Shown: positions 5,372-10,846 of the stretch, piece after piece
How the letters are laid out: each line of letters opens with the position of its first letter
How positions within the stretch are numbered: position 1 is the stretch's first letter
Assembly (NCBI GenBank): GCA_964560145.1
Contig: CAZLKS010000026.1
Coordinates: forward strand, 1 to 10,846
Length of the DNA: 10,846 nt
DNA from: JAHFLF01 sp964560145
Lineage (GTDB): Bacteria > Patescibacteriota > Minisyncoccia > UBA6257 > 1-14-0-10-44-23
Direction: 5' to 3'
Made by a program: the position numbers and the translations under genes
The notes under the pieces: model-generated
The model's database searches: none
Seen by the model: only the letters and a program-made list of their open reading frames with translations
What the model was told of the DNA's origin: nothing

Positions 5372-5983
5372 AAGAAAGCGGCTGACAAAAAGAAGAAAAC
5401 GGCAGTTGCCGACTTTTTGTACGAAGTTGGAATATTAAACGAAACGCCAAGAAGTTGGACCTTTTTTGCTGGCGGCGGCAAACAAAGCGTTGCCGAACAC
5501 CTCAATCGAACGACATATATTGGCTACGTGCTTGCGATGATGAGCCCCACACCCGTCGATATGGCACTCGTATTAAAGATGTGTCTATTCCATGATTTGG
5601 CAGAGGCACGCACTTCGGATCTCAACTACGTACATCAAAAATATGCCCGCACCGACGAACAACTCGTGTTTGCTGAAATGACCGCACCACTTTCATTCGG
5701 TAAAGATATTGATGATGTACAGAAAAAGTACCACGAAAGAACAAGTCTCGAATCTCATATTGCAAAAGATGCCGACAATCTTGATTTTCTTCTTTCGCTA
5801 TGTGAACTGTCCGACTCGGGCAACACGCGAGTTGTTTCCTGGATTCCTAACACCGTTAAAAGACTCAAGCTGAAAACCTCCCGCCAGCTTGCTAAGGATA
5901 TTCTCTCAACAAAGCCAGATAACTGGTGGTTTGCAAAAAAAGATGACGAGTGGTGGGTGAATCGCAATGGAACAAAGAATTAA
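5363..5983 (+). CDS. HD-domain phosphohydrolase, YfbR/HDDC2-like (probable 5'-deoxynucleotidase)
   Basis: The 206-residue product carries the HD metal-binding set in order: H46 in SVAEHLNRTTYIGYV, H77-D78 in LKMCLFHDLAEARTSDL, and D137 in HIAKDADNLDF. This spacing and the HDLAEA context fit the YfbR/HDDC2 group, which removes phosphate from deoxynucleoside monophosphates; exact substrate is inference. The first 13 residues are a Lys-rich tail and the end is unusual, with a Trp-rich stretch (NWWFAKKDDEWWVN, 187-200). ATG 5363 has AGGAG only three bases upstream, closer than ideal. It is the first gene of an operon running to 8744: the next start codon is five bases past its stop. Cytoplasmic. 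Confidence 0.82.
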   Translation: MQTKKAADKKKKTAVADFLYEVGILNETPRSWTFFAGGGKQSVAEHLNRTTYIGYVLAMMSPTPVDMALVLKMCLFHDLAEARTSDLNYVHQKYARTDEQLVFAEMTAPLSFGKDIDDVQKKYHERTSLESHIAKDADNLDFLLSLCELSDSGNTRVVSWIPNTVKRLKLKTSRQLAKDILSTKPDNWWFAKKDDEWWVNRNGTKN

Positions 5984-5988
5984 AAAGT

Positions 5989-6273
5989 ATGACTACCTGG
6001 TTCGACACGCTTGTCACCATCCTTGGAGTCGCAATGTCTTGTGGGTATTATCCACAAGCCTATACGATATGGAAACGTAAATCTGCCAGCGAGATTTCCT
6101 TACTTTCATATAGCATTTTCTTCATCGGAACCTCAACCTGGACGATGTATGGATTCTATAAAAATGATTTAGCAATTATTGCCAGCTTCGTAATCGGCTG
6201 CGTGGGGTCTGCCCTTGTCCTCGGACTTACGGTATACTATCGTCATAGGAAAAAAGAGGTACATAATCAGTGA
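5989..6273 (+). CDS. SemiSWEET-type PQ-loop sugar transporter (copy 2)
   Basis: The 94-residue product is of standard SemiSWEET size with three membrane helices (about 5-27, 38-57, 61-84). The PQ-loop signature is CGYYPQAYTIWKRKSASEIS (PQ at 22-23), with the K-x-K-S-A-x-x-I-S pattern typical of the family, and the conserved helix-2 Trp is W51 (TSTWTMYGFY). The helix-3 pocket Asn of characterised SemiSWEETs aligns with F67 (LAIIASF), a marked change. It is clearly different from the copy at 3556. ATG 5989 is preferred over an upstream GTG at 5950, which overlaps the HD gene. No SD is seen; it lies five bases after the HD gene and overlaps the riboflavin kinase start by four bases. Sugar uniport across the membrane is expected; substrate unknown. 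Confidence 0.87.
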   Translation: MTTWFDTLVTILGVAMSCGYYPQAYTIWKRKSASEISLLSYSIFFIGTSTWTMYGFYKNDLAIIASFVIGCVGSALVLGLTVYYRHRKKEVHNQ

Positions 6274-6659
6274 ATCAGCTAATGAGCACACATATGCAAT
6301 ACGAATGCGACATCGTAAAGGGTCAGGGCCGCGGCAAAACAATCGTAAAATTCCCAACATTCAACCTCGCTATACCGGAGGGCTTTGCGCCTCGTGAAGG
6401 AGTACACGCCTGTCACGTATGGATTGATGGCGTAAAATATCGTGGAGCACTGCATTATGGACCGACGCCAACCTTCGACGAAACCCATAAGGTGCTGGAA
6501 ATTTTTGTACTTGATTACGAAGATAAACAGCCAATTACGAAGTTGACCTTTGAGTTGGCGGCTTTCTTGCGTCCCGTAGCGACCTTCACTGACCCACAAA
6601 AGCTTCGTGAACAAATTGCCCTCGACGTGCAACGCGTTCGACGCGTTTTGCCAAAGTAA
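6270..6659 (+). CDS. Riboflavin kinase, stand-alone domain
   Basis: The 129-residue product matches the C-terminal kinase domain of bifunctional RibF: GQGRGKTIVKFPTFNLAIPE (18-37; PTFN replaces the usual PTAN), REGVHACHVWIDGVKYRGAL (42-61), the strand with the likely catalytic Glu (VLEIFVLDY, E77), then FLRPVATFTDPQKLREQI (99-116). It phosphorylates riboflavin with ATP to FMN. The FAD synthetase half of RibF is absent, so this gene alone would give FMN but not FAD. The GTG start at 6270 overlaps the SemiSWEET stop (GTGA) and has AGAGG ten bases upstream, which suggests coupled translation; ATG at 6282 or 6294 are alternatives. It is followed after 11 bases by gpsA. Confidence 0.85.
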   Translation: MNQLMSTHMQYECDIVKGQGRGKTIVKFPTFNLAIPEGFAPREGVHACHVWIDGVKYRGALHYGPTPTFDETHKVLEIFVLDYEDKQPITKLTFELAAFLRPVATFTDPQKLREQIALDVQRVRRVLPK

Positions 6660-6670
6660 GAACCAATCGC

Positions 6671-7567
6671 ATGAAAAATACCATTGTCATTATTGGTGCT
6701 GGACACATCGGTCAAGCGCTCAATACTATACTCGCTCGGCACAACACCGTATTACTCTGGGACACAAAAGAGGGGCTCGTACCTGAGCAGAAAAGCTTAT
6801 CCGAAATTATTCCGCGGGCTGATATTATCCTGCTCGGCGTTCCCGGTGCGGCCGTTCGCCAAGCGACCGGAAATATCCTGCCTTACCTCACGCCAAATAC
6901 GATAGTCACCACCTTCTCGAAAGGAATCGAAGCCGGAAGCCACGAGACAATCGAGCAGGTCCTCACGCAAACACTTCCATCCGGTCAGCCGCTCGCTTTC
7001 ATCGGCGGGCCAATGCTGGCAAAAGAGATAGTCGAAGGGAAACCCGCAATTGGCGTTTGTGGATGCTCAAACCGCTCTACTTACTCGCGAATTAAGAAGG
7101 TTTTCAAGCGAACCGCGATTCGCATTGAGTACACAAAAGATATTCACGGCGTCGCCATCTGTGGCGTGCTCAAAAATGTTTACACCTTACCCGTCGGTAT
7201 CGCTGCTGGGCTTGGACTCGGCAATAATGCGACTGGTTGGTTGATGCATCAAGGAATCCTTGAAATGCAAAAGCTCGTGCCGCTACTTGGTGGCAAAAAA
7301 AAGACGCTTTTCACCGCCGCCGGTCTCGCTGACTTCATTGCTACAGCGACGAGCACCCTTTCAACCAACTACCGAGCTGGCGAGGAAATCGGACGCCTTG
7401 GCAAGAGTGATATTCGCAGCGAGGGGATTGTCTCACTACCATCGCTTCTTGCTCTTATCAATACGCAACCAACAAAAACACCGCTCCTAAACTGTATTCA
7501 AAGAATAATTATCAACCATGAACAACCAGCCGCCGTTATCACCGAATACTTCTCTCGGGCAAAGTAA
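6671..7567 (+). CDS. gpsA: Glycerol-3-phosphate dehydrogenase [NAD(P)+]
   Basis: The 298-residue enzyme reduces dihydroxyacetone phosphate to sn-glycerol-3-phosphate, the backbone of phospholipids. The N-terminal Rossmann motif is IIGAGHIGQA (7-16), followed by the strand ILLGVP (53-58), FSKGIE with K84, the GGPMLAKEI block (112-120) and the catalytic Lys in GVLKNVYTLPVGIAAGL (K168). The substrate-binding C-terminal segment reads GLADFIATATSTLSTNYRAG (218-237), with D221 and R235 at the conserved places. It is about 30 residues shorter than common GpsA proteins, mostly in loops. Translation starts at ATG 6671 without a clear SD, 11 bases after the riboflavin kinase. Its 3' end overlaps the glycerol kinase gene by 50 bases, so the two are co-expressed. 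Confidence 0.93.
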   Translation: MKNTIVIIGAGHIGQALNTILARHNTVLLWDTKEGLVPEQKSLSEIIPRADIILLGVPGAAVRQATGNILPYLTPNTIVTTFSKGIEAGSHETIEQVLTQTLPSGQPLAFIGGPMLAKEIVEGKPAIGVCGCSNRSTYSRIKKVFKRTAIRIEYTKDIHGVAICGVLKNVYTLPVGIAAGLGLGNNATGWLMHQGILEMQKLVPLLGGKKKTLFTAAGLADFIATATSTLSTNYRAGEEIGRLGKSDIRSEGIVSLPSLLALINTQPTKTPLLNCIQRIIINHEQPAAVITEYFSRAK

Positions 7568-8744
7568 CTATTTTCTTGTCCTCGACGTCGGTACCACTGG
7601 CATCAAGGCCCTACTCTTTGATGCGGACCTCGCGCTCGTTGGACGCAGCTACCGCGACATCAGCAAAAATAAGCCAAAAAGGGGATACGTCGAGCAAGAC
7701 GCCGAAGAGTTTGTATCGACGAGCAAAAAGGTGCTTCAAGAAGTACTCGAGGACTCAGGAATTGCCAGCGAGCTCGTCACGAGTATCGGTATCACCAATC
7801 AGCGCGAAACAATCATTGCTTGGGACAGTGAAACCGGTGCGCCCCTCTATCCAGCGATTGTCTGGGAGGACACACGAACCGCTAATACGTGCCGACTCTT
7901 GCGACTCTTGGGCAAGAACCGCTTTGTGCGAAACCGCACAGGGCTGCCAATCGACCCCTACTTCTCCGCAACTAAAATAAGCTGGCTCCTGAAAAATGTC
8001 CCGGCAGTAAAGGAAGCTCTTACCGCGAATACTCTGAAGGTTGGCACAGTGGAATCCTGGCTTCTATGGAACCTAAGTGAAGACAAGGAGTTCAAAACAG
8101 ATTACACCAACGCGGCCCGAACCCTACTCTTCAATATCAATAAACTTACATGGGACGCCGAACTTCTTCGACTCTTTGGTATTCCGGAAATAATTCTAGC
8201 AAAGCCCGTTCCGTCCGCCGACATGCATGGTATTTTTAAGAAATCAATTCTGCAGGGGAACACTCCCATACAAGCGCTTTGCGGCGATCAACAAGCCAGT
8301 ATGTACGCAGCGGGAACCAGTATACACACAACTAAAATAACCTACGGCACCGGTGCCTTCTTGGTTCAGGTAATCGGTGCTTCACCGAAACTGCATCCGG
8401 CATTTTTTACGACCATTGTGCCAACGCCAAACGGTGGAATAACCTACGCACTCGAGGCGAAAGTCGGTGAGTGTGGAAGCCGCATAACCCCGGTTTTGGG
8501 GCAACCCACTAAACTTGCCGAGGTCTTTAAAACAATTGCAAAACAGGTATCGCTTTATACCCAAAAACTACCTTATAAGCCCCACCAACTCATAGCAGAC
8601 GGGGGTGCAATTCGTAATCCACTTATGGCCGAGTTTCAGCATGAAGCATCAAACATACCCGTTCGTGAACAGTCTATCTTTGACGGAACGGGACTAGGAA
8701 CTGCGAAACTACTCGTTGATTATTACGAGCGTGGTTCAAAGTAG
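7518..8744 (+). CDS. Glycerol kinase-like FGGY enzyme with an internal deletion
   Basis: The 408-residue product is closest to GlpK (about 500 residues), which makes sn-glycerol-3-phosphate from glycerol and ATP. All glycerol-site residues of E. coli GlpK have equivalents: R96-E97 (TNQRET), W116 (AIVWED), Y148 (DPYFSATK), catalytic Asp D257 (CGDQQA), F281 (TYGTGAF). The phosphate loop LDVGTTGIK (22-30) and adenosine motif DGGA (361-364) are present. Between YALEAK (310-315) and AEVFKTIAKQ (334-343) only about 20 residues stand where E. coli GlpK has about 85. The W-L-R-D helix, the APYWDP segment and the second FGGY signature are lost, and about 55 C-terminal residues are also absent. The frame is intact across the deletion. 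ATG 7518 is the only possible start before the first strand and overlaps gpsA by 50 bases. Activity is uncertain. Confidence 0.83.
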   Translation: MNNQPPLSPNTSLGQSNYFLVLDVGTTGIKALLFDADLALVGRSYRDISKNKPKRGYVEQDAEEFVSTSKKVLQEVLEDSGIASELVTSIGITNQRETIIAWDSETGAPLYPAIVWEDTRTANTCRLLRLLGKNRFVRNRTGLPIDPYFSATKISWLLKNVPAVKEALTANTLKVGTVESWLLWNLSEDKEFKTDYTNAARTLLFNINKLTWDAELLRLFGIPEIILAKPVPSADMHGIFKKSILQGNTPIQALCGDQQASMYAAGTSIHTTKITYGTGAFLVQVIGASPKLHPAFFTTIVPTPNGGITYALEAKVGECGSRITPVLGQPTKLAEVFKTIAKQVSLYTQKLPYKPHQLIADGGAIRNPLMAEFQHEASNIPVREQSIFDGTGLGTAKLLVDYYERGSK

Positions 8745-9523
8745 TCGATTTTACGAAGCCACTCGTCGTGCTCCCATTCCCAAAGCGCCTTAGCGCCCAA
8801 AAAAGCGCGAAAATCATCTCGCCAGTTATGGAGCTCTTTGAGTTCAACAATGCCCTTGATTGGGCCAAACTCGTGCAAACCATCTGGACAACCATCCTTA
8901 CGTCGGCCGAGATGCTTTGTTTTTTCGCGACCACCTTTGTTTCGCATCGTAGCACCGCAGCGCTCACAGGTCGTCGATTGATCAATACGCAGAATCCAGC
9001 GTGTCTCCAAATTCGAGAACTCGCGAGTCAGGGCATCCATGTATGCCGAAGTCTGAATACCATAGTCCCGATATACCGCCTCGGAAGTCTTAATATCTAA
9101 CACGCCAAAACGGCCATCAATTTCAGCCATCGCATCAATAGTGCCGGCGTAACGATGTTCCGTATTACAAATGCGACGCTCGACGTGTTCGGGATTAACG
9201 CGCATTTTAATGCCGCTCGTTTTAAGGAATTCGAGAAAAGCACGCACCGAGGGGACGATTTCTGATGGCATATCACCAGGACGCTGACCAACGAGAATCT
9301 TTTCAACCGCCTCGTGCACCGCAGTGCCAAACACAGCTGACTTTTCGCTAATCTGCTTAGCACGTACGAAGCCGACATCCGCGTAAAACTTCAAAAGGGC
9401 CGGCTTAGCCTTCATGTCAACTATTCGGGTCACGCGCGGGTACCAAACACCGTCGATATCATACCCGCACTGAACTTTGAAGTCCTCTTCGTTTTTAAAT
9501 TCAGCGAATGCCATACGCCCCAT
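8723..9523 (-). CDS. PD-(D/E)XK nuclease (RecB/phage exonuclease-like) with inserted zinc-binding module
   Basis: The 266-residue product shows the RecB-type nuclease fold in order: an N-terminal YPRVTRIV segment (28-35) like the YPSVT motif of phage-type exonucleases, H70 in FGTAVHEAVEKIL, D130 in AGTIDAMAEI, D143-x-K145 in VLDIKTS, and the Q-x3-Y motif (Q157, Y161 in IQTSAY). These are the metal and DNA-cutting residues, so it is probably active. After the Q-x3-Y helix a module with C186, C189, C212 and H217 (TCERCGATM ... DGCPDGLHEF) may bind zinc; it is rich in Lys and Arg. A role in DNA repair or end processing is inference. It stands alone on this strand. Its stop lies 22 bases inside the converging glycerol kinase gene. 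ATG 9523 has no SD; ATG 9514 is possible. Confidence 0.82.
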   Translation of the reverse strand: MGRMAFAEFKNEEDFKVQCGYDIDGVWYPRVTRIVDMKAKPALLKFYADVGFVRAKQISEKSAVFGTAVHEAVEKILVGQRPGDMPSEIVPSVRAFLEFLKTSGIKMRVNPEHVERRICNTEHRYAGTIDAMAEIDGRFGVLDIKTSEAVYRDYGIQTSAYMDALTREFSNLETRWILRIDQSTTCERCGATMRNKGGREKTKHLGRRKDGCPDGLHEFGPIKGIVELKELHNWRDDFRAFLGAKALWEWEHDEWLRKIDYFEPRS

Positions 9524-9574
9524 GTTACCATGACTACCTATATAAAAGAATATTAGAAATCAAGGCATATGCAG

Positions 9575-9583
9575 TGATACAAT
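9575..9583 (+). promoter_or_regulatory. Extended -10 promoter for the 9590 gene, near-leaderless
   Basis: TGATACAAT (9575-9583) is an extended -10 element (TG, one base, TACAAT). The ATG at 9590 is only six bases past it, so the message should start at or near the start codon. A weak -35 (TTAGAA, 9553-9558) is 19 bases away. This matches the arrangement before the 2565 gene. Confidence 0.5.
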
Positions 9584-9589
9584 GAGTAC

Positions 9590-10066
9590 ATGCGGTATTC
9601 GAATTCAAGAATAATCATTGCAGCGATTGCTGGAATATTAGCAATAACCGCTGTCGCTGTGCTGTACTATCCAAGAAATTATTTAGCCGTAAAAAAAGCT
9701 TCATTCGTTGAAGAGCTTGACCCGAAGGCCCTTGCGGAATACGGTACAAGGCTAGCATTCAAATCTATTGACTCGTCCTACGACCAGATAGCAAATCCCT
9801 TACATGGTGAATTGTTCATAACGTTTACCTGTACGAATTTCGATTTCGGGGGCCTGATGTGCAGCGCAGGAAAGTTATCTATCGGGAAACAGGCAACAGG
9901 GGCACTCTGGACCGGAGGTAAGGTGCTCGAGGCCATGTACTTCCCAACGTATGGATACGATCGGGTGCGTACAAGAATTGCATGGGACGGAGACGATGTT
10001 ATTGTATACCTCTTCGAATCAAAATCGACCGCATTCAGAATTTTCCGTATCCATAATCAGTTCTAG
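9590..10066 (+). CDS. Single-helix membrane-anchored protein of unknown function
   Basis: The 158-residue product has a short basic N-terminus (MRYSNSR), one membrane helix (about 8-27), and a domain of about 130 residues that probably lies outside the membrane. This part alternates hydrophobic and polar residues like beta strands (GELFITFTCTNF, DDVIVYLFESK, AFRIFRIHNQF). It holds exactly two cysteines, C81 and C91, which could form a disulfide outside the cell. There is no lipobox and no clear signal peptidase site, so an uncleaved anchor is more likely. I do not recognise the family. The gene starts near its own transcription start and converges on the minus-strand gene at 10122-10547; a GC-rich hairpin three bases beyond its stop may serve both. 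Confidence 0.75.
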   Translation: MRYSNSRIIIAAIAGILAITAVAVLYYPRNYLAVKKASFVEELDPKALAEYGTRLAFKSIDSSYDQIANPLHGELFITFTCTNFDFGGLMCSAGKLSIGKQATGALWTGGKVLEAMYFPTYGYDRVRTRIAWDGDDVIVYLFESKSTAFRIFRIHNQF

Positions 10067-10068
10067 TC

Positions 10069-10114
10069 AAAAATGACAGAGGCGCGCCGCCAGAACTTGC
10101 CCGCGGTGCGCCTC
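10069..10114 (-). terminator. Strong Rho-independent terminator of the 10122-10547 gene
   Basis: GAGGCGCGCCGC (10079-10090) pairs with GCGGTGCGCCTC (10103-10114) over 12 positions with one G-U pair and a 12-base loop. On the minus strand the hairpin is followed by TGTCATTTTTGAC, giving five T residues. It also sits directly after the stop of the converging 9590 gene but has no T run on that side. Confidence 0.75.
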
Positions 10115-10121
10115 GATGCAA

Positions 10122-10547
10122 CTACTTCTTGTCGGTTCGGGGAGCGTACGCTCGCCAAGCAAGGACCGGGAACTTCGTCTTGACCTGATCTGCGTCGCTA
10201 GTCACGTACAACAGACCAGACTTGTCCATGCAAAACGAATGTGCGCGGCCCGGAGAAAGTGCAAACCAGTAGCCGTCTGAGGGGCGGTACCTGTAGTCGT
10301 TTCTGTCCCGAACGGCATCAGTCTGTGCCTCGTAGACGAAAGCGAGCTCATCCGCCATCTCTTGTGCGGTAATCGGAGAACCACGGGAAGCCTCCGCGGA
10401 GTGAATCGACCGCAGAACGTCCACAGCAGCGCTCTCGGTGTAACCCCGTTGCTCTTCCAGGTAATCCCAGGTTGCCGTCACCATGAGATAGAACCCGAGA
10501 ATCACTCCCGCGATAAGGCACAGACGAACCCAATCAAGGATTTTCAT
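10122..10547 (-). CDS. Single-helix, possibly pilin-like membrane protein
   Basis: The 141-residue product starts at ATG 10547, chosen for the strong SD GAGGAGG five to six bases upstream; a longer reading from 10571 would start before it. One membrane helix (about 8-27) is followed by a helix (AVDVLRSIHSAEASRG, 41-56) and a short globular part (DGYWFALSPGRAHSFCMDKSGLLYVTSDAD). The order of N-terminal helix, L-R-x-I-x-x-A-E-A and a Gly/Tyr-rich domain with Asp-rich end is reminiscent of type IV pilins and pseudopilins. The usual prepilin cleavage site and glutamate are not seen, so this is weak. Codons favour G/C, as in the other single genes. It has a clear promoter (TTGACA, 17, TAAGAT), a leader of about 45 bases and a strong terminator. 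Function unknown. Confidence 0.72.
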   Translation of the reverse strand: MKILDWVRLCLIAGVILGFYLMVTATWDYLEEQRGYTESAAVDVLRSIHSAEASRGSPITAQEMADELAFVYEAQTDAVRDRNDYRYRPSDGYWFALSPGRAHSFCMDKSGLLYVTSDADQVKTKFPVLAWRAYAPRTDKK

Positions 10548-10598
10548 GGAAACCTCCTCGTGGTGGCCCAAGACGAAACCGAAATAGACACTACCGAA

Positions 10599-10627
10599 AT
10601 CTTACGTAAATAGAAATGCGGTGTCAA
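10599..10627 (-). promoter_or_regulatory. Sigma70-type promoter for the 10122-10547 gene
   Basis: On the minus strand TTGACA (10627-10622), a 17-base spacer and TAAGAT (10604-10599) predict a start near 10592. The promoter overlaps the end of the small frame at 10602-10736. Confidence 0.65.
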
Positions 10628-10736
10628 TAAAACAATCAACAGAAAGTACAGTGACGGAACATGAAAAAGCGGGGGATAGAATGAGCACCATTAGAACTGC
10701 TGTGCCAAGTTTTTTGTAATATTTTTTTGAAATCAT
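10602..10736 (-). CDS. Possible 44-residue peptide with a secretion signal
   Basis: This short frame encodes a sequence built like a signal peptide: a basic start (MISKKYYKK), a hydrophobic core (LGTAVLMVLIL, 10-20), then SPAFSC with Cys at 26, followed by 18 mostly hydrophobic residues. The SPAFSC end could be a cleavage site or a loose lipobox. No strong SD is present (GAGTAATAA before the ATG) and the region is AT-rich. It could be a small secreted peptide, the remnant of a broken secreted-protein gene, or chance. The stop codon lies in the -10 box of the next gene on the same strand. Low confidence. Confidence 0.3.
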   Translation of the reverse strand: MISKKYYKKLGTAVLMVLILSPAFSCSVTVLSVDCFIDTAFLFT

Positions 10737-10846
10737 TTATTACTCTGCACACACAACGCTCAATAAAGCGTCTCTGGTATCGTGACCGTCTACGGATCAA
10801 GGGGGAGCCTGCTTTCCCGATTATATACCTGTCGCACAATATATGT
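10737..10846. other. AT-rich window end without a supported gene
   Basis: No convincing gene is seen here. On the minus strand TATAAT (10825-10820) could be a -10 box for the small peptide, with its -35 near the window edge. The following leader would contain a small hairpin (ACGCT 10756-10760 with AGCGT 10767-10771). A 67-codon minus-strand frame crossing the region has no family-like features. Confidence 0.4.

Noticed and set aside
8723..9523. Nuclease gene as Cas4 or part of a CRISPR or defence system
   Set aside because: No CRISPR repeats or other cas genes, and the four-Cys iron-sulfur layout of Cas4 is absent.
10636..10839. Minus-strand frame of 67 codons at the window end
   Set aside because: Arg-rich, no family features, no SD; it overlaps the more convincing signal-peptide frame in another phase.

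Overview
The window is a scaffolded metagenomic-style contig (100 undetermined bases at 5201-5300). It most likely comes from a small-genome bacterium of the Patescibacteria (Candidate Phyla Radiation). The support is: compact proteins (short YchF, GpsA and GlpK), a membrane-anchored protein resembling a Patescibacteria family usually found beside type IV secretion-like ATPases, PQ-loop SemiSWEET transporters, and many genes without a Shine-Dalgarno (SD) site. TAA, TAG and TGA all act as stops, so the recoded TGA of Gracilibacteria/Absconditabacteria is excluded. No rRNA, tRNA, CRISPR array or insertion sequence was seen.

Layout. 1-975: 3' part of the GTPase gene ychF. 1049-1621 (minus) and 1843-2385 (plus): two divergent single genes of unknown function, each with its own promoter and terminator; the second has a long structured leader. 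2464-2534: a 71-base foldback with no assigned role. 2565-3897: a two-gene unit (DUF8128-like membrane protein plus SemiSWEET). 4005-4403: a single unknown gene with a palindrome over its -10 box and hairpins in its leader. 4506-5180: a two-helix membrane protein. After the gap, 5363-8744 is a tight operon: HD-domain phosphohydrolase, second SemiSWEET, riboflavin kinase, gpsA and a shortened glycerol kinase. 8723-9523 (minus): a PD-(D/E)XK nuclease with an inserted zinc-binding module, convergent with the operon. 9590-10066: a membrane-anchored unknown. 10122-10547 (minus): a GC-rich, single-helix, possibly pilin-like protein. 10602-10736 (minus): a possible very small secreted peptide.

Two styles of gene are interleaved. 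The recognisable or operon genes have mixed codon use, few SD sites and several near-leaderless starts. Four unknown genes (1049-1621, 1843-2385, 4005-4403, 10122-10547) are monocistronic, favour G/C at third positions, have a fitting promoter, and end in GC-rich hairpins. By hand count third-position G/C is 106 of 132 codons in 4005-4403, against 24 of the first 50 in gpsA.

How the genes work together: GpsA and GlpK both make sn-glycerol-3-phosphate, from dihydroxyacetone phosphate and from glycerol, so the operon joins a G3P supply to FMN synthesis, nucleotide turnover and small-sugar transport. Nothing here is a clear defence or mobile system. The most unusual items are the structured leader of the 1843-2385 gene, the 71-base foldback, the glycerol kinase with an internal deletion, and the paired SemiSWEETs with an altered pocket residue.
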